From contig NZ_FQZN01000025.1 in NCBI RefSeq assembly GCF_900142015.1, positions 28,232-92,231 of the forward strand: a DNA stretch of 64,000 nucleotides. Reading direction: 5' to 3'. The position numbers and the translations under genes were made by a program. Origin of the DNA: Bacteroides stercorirosoris. GTDB lineage: Bacteria; Bacteroidota; Bacteroidia; Bacteroidales; Bacteroidaceae. This document shows, one piece after another, positions 51,894-60,769 of this stretch (its first letter is position 1; each line of letters starts with the position of its first letter). The notes beneath the pieces are model-generated. The model was not told the origin of the DNA. It saw only the letters and a list, made by a program, of their open reading frames with translations, and ran no database searches.

Positions 51894-52097
51894 GCGCAGC
51901 TCAAGGCTGAAAGCCTTTCATCTTACAGCCCAGGGCAACGCCCTGGGAATTGAGTAATGTTTATCCCCGCGCCCTGTAAGGGCATAACAGCACACATCAG
52001 CTTTTGCCCTTACAGGGCGTAAAATTGTGGGGGACGATTCATTCCCAGGGCGTTGCCCTGGGCTGTAAGATGAAAGCCTTTCAGGCTTAGGCTGCGC
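51894..52097. repeat. 204-bp palindromic element, copy 2
   Basis: This is the same element as at 23306-23508. Outer arms start with GCGCAGCTCAAGGCTGAAAG and end with its near complement; inner arms CGCCCTGTAAGGGCA (51970-51984) and TGCCCTTACAGGGCG (52005-52019) are perfect. Differences from copy 1 in the stem come in pairs: TTTTATCTTATAG became TTTCATCTTACAG in the left arm and the right arm changed to match. Confidence 0.92.
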
Positions 52098-52144
52098 TAA
52101 ATTATCATTTGATTCCTTTTCGCACCAGTTACGAGAAAGCTTCC

Positions 52145-52276
52145 GTTTCACTTCATAGGAACATTTGTTTCCTTATTGTGAGACATCAGTTTCTTAGGTG
52201 AGACACTTTTATTTCTCGCCTGAGAAACTATTGTTCCACAGGCAAGGCACTTTTGTTTCAAAAGGAAGAAACTAAA
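52145..52276. repeat. Six 22-bp tandem units with GTTTC-N8-GRAAC dyad
   Basis: Units start at 52145, 52167, 52189, 52211, 52233 and 52255. Positions 14 (G), 17 (A) and 18 (C) are the same in all six, and positions 1-5 are GTTTC or one change from it. The consensus GTTTC-N8-GRAAC-N4 is an inverted repeat within each unit. The inner eight bases vary freely. The array lies directly after the palindromic element, 110 bp beyond the PL10-CE8 stop. Confidence 0.88.
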
Positions 52277-52386
52277 TGAAACAAACAGAGGCACGACAAA
52301 GCATCAGTATCTCCCTTTTCAGCCACAAGAAAAGGCGTAATCTTATGACTACGCCTTTTCTCTTGCCAAGAGGTTTATTCTATTTG

Positions 52387-54510
52387 TCAATAGGCCAGCA
52401 CAGACCACAAATCGCGTATTCGCTGCTCGGGATCCCACTTACCGTCAAACGTCCATCGGGCAGTGATGCCGTAAAATGCCGGTGCACTCTCCGCCTGTTG
52501 CAGATTATTGTCCAACCAACCGCTATGACCTCCCTGACGATGACAACCATAGTAATAAACACGCTGTCCCCACGGACAAGGATCGAGCACTTTGTCCGAA
52601 TAAGCATAACCAATATTGCAGTCCAGAATCTGTTCCGACATCTGACAATTGATAATAAAGAACTGCGAGTCATGATGCCAACGTCCGAGAATAGTGGGCG
52701 ATTGAGCATCAAAGGACGAATTAGTGATTACCAGTTTCTTACTCTTATCCCCCCGGCCGTCATGCCAGATCAGTGCACGGCCATCGCCATAAAACCGGCA
52801 GCGAGTAGCATAACACCATCCGCGCGGACAAAGAAAATCCACTCCGGGACAACGCAGATAAAGATCGGCATGATAATACATTCCATTGCCTTTCGGCGCC
52901 CAAAGTGAAAGTGCATCATTACCATCAGCCCATACATTGCAATTAATAACAATGGTACGTGTAGCACGTCCAAAGATAGACATCTGGTGGGTGGTAGTGT
53001 TCTCAACAGTAGTTCCATAATTGTTATATACCGTCAGCCCGCTAATTACACAGTCATCGGCCCCCTCTTGCAGCACAATCACACCATTGCCTACAGGTTT
53101 TCCATGATATTGAGTGATGGTCCTTGTCTTAGCTGTCTCGGCTAAAACAATCACTGTACTGTCACGGTTCTCACCTACCAATACAATGTTCGGACGGTCT
53201 ATGATGACCTTTTGATTATAGTTACCTTTTAATATAAGAATCTTGAAAGGACTTGCCGGTGTCTCAGGTGCTCTCTCAATGGCATCCTGAATACTTTGTC
53301 CCGGCTTCACCACCACATCGAAAGCTGTACGATCCATCACCGGACGACGATACATTTCGATAATTCCCTTTTCATTAGCTCCTTTGGAATTCAGACTAAC
53401 ATTTACTTTGTGCTTCGGATCATATTTGGCAACCCAGGTATCATACAGATTGAAAAGCTCGGCCGGACGACTGTTATACCAGCTGTAACCATTGCGACGT
53501 TCCACTCCGATTTCCTCCAATCGACGTCGTGGCAAACCGTCACGGTCGCAAACATAAGGTTCGCAATACTTCAAATCATAATAACGTGCCCATATCGGTC
53601 CGGCTTGCGGATCTTCCACAAGACGGGTATCCCGTACACCATGCTCTCCTGCCGACCGTTCACATCGCAAACCGGTGAGTTTATACGTATCAAACCATTT
53701 CATAGCTCCGTGGACAGCCCGCTTAACACGTGCATCGGGTTTAGGCAACGTCATAAGCAAGCGCACGATGGCAGCACTCTCTGACGAGCAATACGAGGGC
53801 AACTCGTAGGCACGTGCCGATGCCGGTTTCAAGGTTTCCCGGTCGTGCTGCTGACACCATACCGTAAGCTGTCCATCAGTAACGATCTGTGTTGCCAGAA
53901 TACATTCAATCCCTTTATCAAAAGCTTTCGACAGCCGTTGACGCATTGCCTTGTCGGTGAGGTCACCATCATAAGGAAATTCAGCAGTCATAATGTCATG
54001 CAGTATTTCCAGTGTATTCACTATCGCATCATCATTAAAAGTAATATGTAGCTGGTATCCGCGCATTTCCGGCCAGAATTGCGGCCATCCGCCATTTTCA
54101 TACTGACCGCTCAGAAGATACTCCACCGCCAGACGGAAGGCGTCACGGTAGCGCACATCCTTTGTTTGCCTGTATAAACGAGCCAGATAAATCATCTGCA
54201 TGGTGGTCGCATTGTTATCAATTGTCGAATCGTCACGGCGTGACTTCTCCTTTAAGATTTGTGCTAATTCCTCATTGCTCATCTTCTGAGTCATATCGAT
54301 ATTTTTCGGCCAACCACCGGTACAACGCTGAAACGCCAGCACCTGATTGCCTATGCGACGTGCTTCTTCAGTCTTGAAAAATTCATTGTTTGTTTCGCGT
54401 AAAACATTGCGTCTTGGCATTTGCTGTGCCATTGCCGAAGAGAATGCCATCAGACAACACAGCAAAATAACGGCAGCATGTGCCTTTCTGAAAATAAAAA
54501 TCTGCTTCAT
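52387..54510 (-). CDS. Pectate lyase (PL10) fused to pectin esterase (CE8)
   Basis: This is a 707-aa secreted protein from ATG 54510 (signal peptide cut after SAMA); ATG 54546 would add 12 residues. Residues about 40-370 are a PL10-type alpha/alpha toroid (QRCTGGWPKNIDM, NGGWPQFWPEMRGYQLHITFNDDA). Residues about 400-700 are a right-handed beta-helix of the CE8 type (GQSIQDAIERAP, GNDALSLWAPKG, CPGVDFLCPRGWCY, ALIWHDGRG). One enzyme thus removes methyl groups and cleaves the freed polygalacturonate. It is divergent from the HTCS gene, which likely controls it. Confidence 0.88.
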   Translation of the reverse strand: MKQIFIFRKAHAAVILLCCLMAFSSAMAQQMPRRNVLRETNNEFFKTEEARRIGNQVLAFQRCTGGWPKNIDMTQKMSNEELAQILKEKSRRDDSTIDNNATTMQMIYLARLYRQTKDVRYRDAFRLAVEYLLSGQYENGGWPQFWPEMRGYQLHITFNDDAIVNTLEILHDIMTAEFPYDGDLTDKAMRQRLSKAFDKGIECILATQIVTDGQLTVWCQQHDRETLKPASARAYELPSYCSSESAAIVRLLMTLPKPDARVKRAVHGAMKWFDTYKLTGLRCERSAGEHGVRDTRLVEDPQAGPIWARYYDLKYCEPYVCDRDGLPRRRLEEIGVERRNGYSWYNSRPAELFNLYDTWVAKYDPKHKVNVSLNSKGANEKGIIEMYRRPVMDRTAFDVVVKPGQSIQDAIERAPETPASPFKILILKGNYNQKVIIDRPNIVLVGENRDSTVIVLAETAKTRTITQYHGKPVGNGVIVLQEGADDCVISGLTVYNNYGTTVENTTTHQMSIFGRATRTIVINCNVWADGNDALSLWAPKGNGMYYHADLYLRCPGVDFLCPRGWCYATRCRFYGDGRALIWHDGRGDKSKKLVITNSSFDAQSPTILGRWHHDSQFFIINCQMSEQILDCNIGYAYSDKVLDPCPWGQRVYYYGCHRQGGHSGWLDNNLQQAESAPAFYGITARWTFDGKWDPEQRIRDLWSVLAY

Positions 54511-54766
54511 AATCCCTGTTTTTATTTTGTTAGATAATTCTTTCATGTACTTAATCAGACAGAATGTTTTTCATTCAAGTTCCATCGTAAAGCAAAATAA
54601 GGCATTTCATAAAACATCGAATTATAATATTCAGCTTTTCCTTTATAAATTCTGAACATAGAGTATTCTTTTTATAATTTCAGGTTTAATCATTGCAATA
54701 AATCATCAGTTTATTGGTATCTGATATCTTTTCCCGATATTTGTATGACAGAAAAGTACAGATACT

Positions 54767-57700
54767 ATGTTAAAGCAGGTCATCACCATACTACTCTATT
54801 TATTCACCCCTATGTTGTTCGGACAAAGTCTGATCAATATGAAGCACTATTCAGTGCAAGACGGATTGTCTCAAAAAAGCGTCCATAATTTTATCCAGGA
54901 TGATAATGGCTATATATGGATGTCTACCTGGAACGGATTGGAACGTTTCGACGGTTACTCATTCTATAATTATAAAACCTACCCGGAAAGTCCTATCCGC
55001 ATAAGCAATCATCGCTTTACCAAAATCAAAAAAAGTTCATTGAATAACATCTGGTGCCTGACTTATGATAAACGCTGTTACTTATTCAATACCCGGACAT
55101 ATGAATACCAGGACCCTTTCCTTTTCAACAAAAGCCTCACCAATTCAGTTAACAAATTGTATGTATTGGGAAATGGGATTACCTGGGCCGTCGGTATACA
55201 GAATGAGTTGTACCGCATAGATGAAAATAAGTTTCCGGCGACGGAGTCCGTCGAGTTATATTCCGGAAGAAATGAAAGAGACACGATCTATGGCATTACC
55301 CAAGATAAGGAGGGGGATGAATGGATTCTGACTAACAAAGGCGCTCTTATTGTAGGTCAGAAAAGCATATCTAATCAAATGCCTTTCGAATTTATGGTGG
55401 AAGTTCCCGGTGGAATTTACCTGGCCACTTCCAAGGGCTTCTTCACCCGGTATGATACTCAAAGCCAGGATGTATTGCCATGTGTTCCCGAACAACCGAT
55501 ATCAGAGATCACAGGATTAAAAAGTTTAGCGGATAATAAAATTGTAATTCTACAGAATAGGAGCATTATACTTTACGATCCGGCAAATGAAAAATTCACA
55601 GTCCATGAAATGCCCATAGAAATAGATTCAGAGGTATTTGAAGACAAAAAAGGGAATCTATGGCTACTGGGTGCCAACGATGGAGTAATCCTATTAGATA
55701 AGGAGAATGAAACCACCACTTTATTGGATTATCCCAGATACTCGGAAGTCCCTTTCTATAAACCTTGTACTTTTGTGCATGAAGACGAATATGGTTGTAT
55801 CTGGCTCAAACCCACAGGAGGTGAGTTATGCTTTTACAATCCGGTAAACCGTTGCTTAGAGCAGGCATCCACTTATGAAATGGGAATGCGGAAGCCTGTT
55901 TCATTCCAGGCCTTCAGTTATATTATCGACCGTCATCAGAATCTGTGGTATACCAAAGGAGATGGGTTTGGATACCTATCATTCCACCGGAAGAAATTCG
56001 AATATAGATTCGACAGCCATAAAGAAGCACGTGCTTTGATGGAAGATCATCAGAAGCGTTTGTGGGTGGGATGGAAACGTAATCACAAAAAGCAATCGAG
56101 CAACGTATGCCTCTACAATCCGTCGGGACAATGGATTGGAAATCTTTCAAGGGAGGGCAAAATAGTACCTGATTCTACCGTTACCTTCAATATAGATGTA
56201 TATTGCATCTACGAAGATAAAGAACACAACATCTGGTTGGGAACCAAAGACAACGGGCTTTATCTATTGCGTCACGAAAGAGACAACAGTTACCGGATTA
56301 CCCATCATCTATCGGATAAAAACAATCCGTATAGTATATCCTCCAATTCCATCTATTCCATTTTACAAGACTCAACAGGACGTATATGGATAGGAACTTT
56401 TGGAGGAGGCCTCAACCTGGTAGAGCATTTACTGGAAAGTGCCGGTCCGCGTTTCATTCACTCCGGAAATATTCTCAATAACTACCCGATTCATGTATGT
56501 GAGAAAGTACGTTGCCTGTACGAGGCGGATAATGGAGTTATCCTGATTGGAACCACAGGAGGGCTGCTCTCTTGCGCCTCTGATTTTACAAGACCGGAAG
56601 CCATCCGCTTTTACCATAACGTTTGTGAGGAACGTTATTCCAGTTTGAGCAACAATGACGTACTGAATATTATCCAAACCCATAATGGCAAATTATTGGT
56701 CATAACGCTGAGCGGAGGAATTAATCTGTTGGATGACAGTAGCAGACTATCCGAAAAGCTGGCTTTCAAACATTATAACGCGACGAATGGGCAAGTCCCC
56801 GATTTATCCCTTTCAGCAATCGAAGATTCCGAAGGCAATCTATGGATTGCTTCTGAGAATAAATTATCAAAACTGGATGCCGATATGAATCTGCTGGAAG
56901 AGTACAACGATCAGATACAAATGGCTGAGACAAAGCCCGTTTTATGTTCTTCCGGGAAGTTAATATTCGGTTCGGAATTCGGTGCATTATGTGTTACTCC
57001 CAAAGACTTGTATAAGAGTGATTTTGTACCTCCCATCGTATTCTCGCATTTGGATATTTATCTAAATAACACATCCCGCCGGCAAGAAGTGTTCAATAGT
57101 AAAGAAATACAATCCTTAAAGGCAGACGAACGGAACTTCACCATTACATTCGCCGCTCTGGATTACGTAAACTCTCCGGCCATAAAATATGCATACCGCA
57201 TTCAGGGATTGAATGACCAGTGGATTGAATTGGGAAACAGTCATTCAGCCAGTCTGGTAAATATACCGGCAGGCGATTATCTGTTTCAGGTAAAATCGAC
57301 TAACGGGGATGGAGTATGGGTAGATAACGTAACTTCTTTACCCATACATATCGAACCCACCTTTTTCGAAACAATCTGGGCGATATTGCTCTACATTGTC
57401 ATAGGTATTGCTGTACTGCTCATCGTAATATATATCGTAATCCGCATCACTAATTTACAGCGCAGAGTAGATTTCGAACAACAGCTTTCCAATCTGAAGC
57501 TACGTTTTTTCACTGATATTTCTCACGAGCTTCGCACTCCACTTACACTGATAGCCAGTCCGATAGATGAAGTCATCAGTAATGAGAAACTATCCGACGC
57601 AGGTGTGGAGAACATGCAGGTTGCCAAAAGAAATACAGACAGGATGCTACGGCTAATCAATCAGATACTGGATTTTCGTAAGATACAGAATGATAAGATG

Positions 57701-59071
57701 AAAGTGATGGTAGAACAGTTGGATGTGATTCCTTTGATAATGAAAATCTATGAGAATTTCACTTCCATGGCCCACAAACGACATATAGAATTCCAGTTAC
57801 ACTGCAATCTCAATTCTTTCGTGATGTACACAGATGTGGATAAACTGGAGAAGATTCTCTTTAATCTGTTATCCAATGCATTCAAATATACATCCAACGA
57901 GAAAAGGATAATCTTATCCGTAACCGGCGAAAAAGATCATCTGTACTTACAGGTAAAAGATGAAGGACGTGGTATCAATGCCCAAAAGATCAATCAACTG
58001 TTCACTCGTTTTGAAACTTTAGACGAGGCTGATCCGAACCTCTCGACAGGCATCGGACTGTCTCTGGTGAAAGAATTGCTGAACCTGCTGCATGGCACCA
58101 TAAAAGTAGACAGTAAATTAGGCGAAGGCAGTACCTTTTCCGTCAGGTTGCCAGGAAACTATGAGACCTTCAGTGCAGACAGCAATGTAGAATTCATCCT
58201 GAATGACAGTGAGAATTCTGAATTGCAGAGAGAGAATGACGGAAACCTCATGGAAGATGAAGATAAAGAAACCCAGATTCTGATTATTGAAGATAATGAA
58301 GAACTACGTCATTTTATATGCAATGTGCTAAGCAAAGATTATGTGGTTTTTGAAGCGGAAAATGGGAAGCAAGGATTAGATAAAGCCCTGGCTGAAATGC
58401 CGGATATCGTCATCAGTGATATTATGATGCCCGAAATGAATGGAATAGAGTTCCTGAAAAGAGTAAAAGCAAACAGCAATATCTGTCATATCCCCGTTAT
58501 TCTATTATCAGCCAAGTCTTCATTAAGCGATCAGATTCAGGGATTGGAGTATGGTGCGGACGAATATATTACCAAACCTTTCAGTTCCACCTATCTGAAA
58601 GCGAAAGTAGACTCCCTGCTCAAGCAGCGGCAAATGCTATATGATTATTACACCTCTAAAATAAAGAGAGAAAAAATAACGAATCTAACAGACCAGATAG
58701 AATCTGTCACTCCCCAGGTGACTCATTTTGATGATGACTTTATCCGGAACATACTTCAGAGTGTAGAAGAAAACATTCATAATCTTGACTTCAAGATAGA
58801 CGACCTGGCTGAAGCTATGGGAATGAGCCGTACTGTATTTTATCGGAAGATGAAATCCCTAATGGGAGTTTCACCTGTGGACTTCATGAAAAGTATGCGC
58901 ATAAAACGGGCCGTTCAGTTATTGGAACAAAATCAATATACAGTTTCCGAAGTGGGATATATGAGTGGATTTGCAACCCCCCAGTATTTCAGCAAAGTGT
59001 TTAAAGAGACCATGAATTGTACTCCCAAAGAATATAAGTTGAAAAAACATGCTGATGAACTGAAATTGTAA
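54767..59071 (+). CDS. Hybrid two-component system (HTCS) regulator of the pectin locus
   Basis: This is a 1434-aa one-protein signalling system. Order: signal peptide, two periplasmic beta-propellers made of Reg_prop repeats (DGLSQKSVHNFIQDDNGYIW through residue about 760), a Y_Y_Y domain (about 770-860), a membrane helix (about 871-893), HisKA with phospho-acceptor His920 in DISHELRTPLT, an HATPase, a receiver with Asp1218 in VISDIMMPEMNG, and a C-terminal AraC HTH (DLAEAMGMSRTVFYRKMKSL, VGYMSGFATPQYFSKVFKE). It binds a glycan fragment outside and activates PUL promoters inside. Confidence 0.97.
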   Translation: MLKQVITILLYLFTPMLFGQSLINMKHYSVQDGLSQKSVHNFIQDDNGYIWMSTWNGLERFDGYSFYNYKTYPESPIRISNHRFTKIKKSSLNNIWCLTYDKRCYLFNTRTYEYQDPFLFNKSLTNSVNKLYVLGNGITWAVGIQNELYRIDENKFPATESVELYSGRNERDTIYGITQDKEGDEWILTNKGALIVGQKSISNQMPFEFMVEVPGGIYLATSKGFFTRYDTQSQDVLPCVPEQPISEITGLKSLADNKIVILQNRSIILYDPANEKFTVHEMPIEIDSEVFEDKKGNLWLLGANDGVILLDKENETTTLLDYPRYSEVPFYKPCTFVHEDEYGCIWLKPTGGELCFYNPVNRCLEQASTYEMGMRKPVSFQAFSYIIDRHQNLWYTKGDGFGYLSFHRKKFEYRFDSHKEARALMEDHQKRLWVGWKRNHKKQSSNVCLYNPSGQWIGNLSREGKIVPDSTVTFNIDVYCIYEDKEHNIWLGTKDNGLYLLRHERDNSYRITHHLSDKNNPYSISSNSIYSILQDSTGRIWIGTFGGGLNLVEHLLESAGPRFIHSGNILNNYPIHVCEKVRCLYEADNGVILIGTTGGLLSCASDFTRPEAIRFYHNVCEERYSSLSNNDVLNIIQTHNGKLLVITLSGGINLLDDSSRLSEKLAFKHYNATNGQVPDLSLSAIEDSEGNLWIASENKLSKLDADMNLLEEYNDQIQMAETKPVLCSSGKLIFGSEFGALCVTPKDLYKSDFVPPIVFSHLDIYLNNTSRRQEVFNSKEIQSLKADERNFTITFAALDYVNSPAIKYAYRIQGLNDQWIELGNSHSASLVNIPAGDYLFQVKSTNGDGVWVDNVTSLPIHIEPTFFETIWAILLYIVIGIAVLLIVIYIVIRITNLQRRVDFEQQLSNLKLRFFTDISHELRTPLTLIASPIDEVISNEKLSDAGVENMQVAKRNTDRMLRLINQILDFRKIQNDKMKVMVEQLDVIPLIMKIYENFTSMAHKRHIEFQLHCNLNSFVMYTDVDKLEKILFNLLSNAFKYTSNEKRIILSVTGEKDHLYLQVKDEGRGINAQKINQLFTRFETLDEADPNLSTGIGLSLVKELLNLLHGTIKVDSKLGEGSTFSVRLPGNYETFSADSNVEFILNDSENSELQRENDGNLMEDEDKETQILIIEDNEELRHFICNVLSKDYVVFEAENGKQGLDKALAEMPDIVISDIMMPEMNGIEFLKRVKANSNICHIPVILLSAKSSLSDQIQGLEYGADEYITKPFSSTYLKAKVDSLLKQRQMLYDYYTSKIKREKITNLTDQIESVTPQVTHFDDDFIRNILQSVEENIHNLDFKIDDLAEAMGMSRTVFYRKMKSLMGVSPVDFMKSMRIKRAVQLLEQNQYTVSEVGYMSGFATPQYFSKVFKETMNCTPKEYKLKKHADELKL

Positions 59072-59113
59072 CGAATCGCACAGATATTATAAAACGGAGT
59101 TGGGAGGATGGCC

Positions 59114-59121
59114 TATATTTG
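59114..59121 (+). promoter_or_regulatory. -7 box of the CE8 / GH2-like pair
   Basis: TATATTTG, 45 bp before the ATG at 59167, matches TAnnTTTG; no clear -33 box, as expected for an HTCS-activated promoter. Confidence 0.6.
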
Positions 59122-59166
59122 CACTCTATATAATTTTCCAAAGAACTACTAAATTAGGAGATAACA

Positions 59167-60699
59167 ATGATGAAACCTTTGTTTGTTATGCTGGCTGTAC
59201 TGCCTTTTCTGTCGGCCTGCAACCAACCTGTATCACCAAACGCCGAACTGTTTCCGGCTGCCGGTGCAAAAAATGTAAATCCGGATACCCATCTGGTACT
59301 GACTTTCGCGGACACCCCCATAGTAGGTGACTCCGGAATGATACGCATTTATGATGCGATGTCACACCAGATAGTGGACAGCCTGGATCTGAGTATTCCT
59401 CCCGGACCTACCGAAAGTCGTACGTATGGACCGGAATGTGATTACACCAAGATACCTTACGACTATACACGCACCCACATGCCTACCAACAGAGATACCC
59501 GCCCTGGCACCCCTTCAGGTACGGCAGAGCCTACCCCACCCGATTACCAGTTGAACATCATCGGTGGATTTACAGATGCGTTTCATTTCCATCCCATCAT
59601 CGTGCGCGATTCGACGGCAACCATCTATCTGCACAACAATATGCTCGACTATAACCATAGTTATTATGTCACCGTAGACGAAGGTGTTCTGACTTTACCC
59701 GACCACAGTTTCCACGGTATCAGTAAAGAGCATAACTGGAGTTTCAAAACTAAAGACTCCGCTCCCACTTCTACAGACACACTGATTGTAGATGCAACCG
59801 GACAAGGTGATTTCAACACCGTGCAAGGAGCACTCGACTTTATTCCCGATTTCAGTCAGAAACAAACCGTAATTCTGATACAAGCCGGCGACTACGAAGA
59901 ACTGGTATATGCCCGGAACAAAACAAATGTAAAGATTAAAGGTGCAGGAATGGAGCGGACCCGGGTACACTATGCCAATAACGAAGTTTTCAATCCTCAT
60001 CCCCTGACAGTGAAAACCAACGAATGGCCGGGCACATTCCCGTCCAGAAGAGCCGCTTTCATGCTGGATAATTGCAGCGACATCCAGCTGGAAGACCTGA
60101 CCATAGCTACCGATCTGCATGGACAAGCTGAAGGTCTGCTGCTGAACGGTGAACGTATTGCCCTCTACAGTGTACACATCATCGGTTCCGGAGATGCATT
60201 GCAAGCAAACGGAACAATCTATATGGAGTCGTGTGAGCTGGACGGAGGTGGTGACACCATCCTGGGACGTGGCAGTCTGTTTGCCTACCGCAGTAACTTC
60301 CGCAACAACGGAGGCCCATTCTCCTGGGTAAGAAACACAGCGGGAAATCATGGTGATATCTTTGTAGAATGTACTTTTGCCGCCCCCGACGGGAAGAAGG
60401 CCGACTACGGACGCACCAAGAGTAATCACGGAACCGCTTACCCGGACGCAGAGTTTGTGGTAATCAACTGTAAGGTGAAAAACATTATCCCACAAGGGTG
60501 GAGTGCTATTGGTGAGAAAAGTTCCCGGATGTATGAGTTCAACACTTGCGATATGGAAACAGGCAAACCGGTGGATGTATCACAACGCCATGCTTATTCA
60601 CGCCAACTGGATGCGCAAAAAGACGCAGCCCTCATTGCGGATTATATGAATCCGGCGTTTGTATTGAAAGGATGGAAGCCTTTCAGTTATTTGAAATAG
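59167..60699 (+). CDS. Pectin methylesterase (CE8) lipoprotein with N-terminal Ig-like domain
   Basis: This is a 510-aa lipoprotein (lipobox FLSAC near residue 18; two adjacent ATGs). Residues about 25-195 are a Big_5-like Ig domain (PAAGAKNVNPDTHLVLTF). Residues about 205-500 form a CE8 beta-helix: GQGDFNTVQGALDFIP, GDYEELVY, the catalytic-site GSGDALQANG and GGGDTILGRGSLF, and the closing GWKPFSYL. It removes methyl groups from pectin at the cell surface. It is 70 bp upstream of the GH2-like gene. Confidence 0.92.
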   Translation: MMKPLFVMLAVLPFLSACNQPVSPNAELFPAAGAKNVNPDTHLVLTFADTPIVGDSGMIRIYDAMSHQIVDSLDLSIPPGPTESRTYGPECDYTKIPYDYTRTHMPTNRDTRPGTPSGTAEPTPPDYQLNIIGGFTDAFHFHPIIVRDSTATIYLHNNMLDYNHSYYVTVDEGVLTLPDHSFHGISKEHNWSFKTKDSAPTSTDTLIVDATGQGDFNTVQGALDFIPDFSQKQTVILIQAGDYEELVYARNKTNVKIKGAGMERTRVHYANNEVFNPHPLTVKTNEWPGTFPSRRAAFMLDNCSDIQLEDLTIATDLHGQAEGLLLNGERIALYSVHIIGSGDALQANGTIYMESCELDGGGDTILGRGSLFAYRSNFRNNGGPFSWVRNTAGNHGDIFVECTFAAPDGKKADYGRTKSNHGTAYPDAEFVVINCKVKNIIPQGWSAIGEKSSRMYEFNTCDMETGKPVDVSQRHAYSRQLDAQKDAALIADYMNPAFVLKGWKPFSYLK

Positions 60700-60769
60700 C
60701 GAGCGCATCGCGCAATAGTAAGGCAGAAGCCTTCTCTAAAAGACGAATCACTTATACCTATTATATAAT

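Noticed and set aside
51918..52151. 77-aa minus-strand frame ending RALPWAVR
   Set aside because: It lies inside the palindromic element; such frames are copied with the repeat and are not genes. The frame at 23439-23843 is rejected for the same reason.
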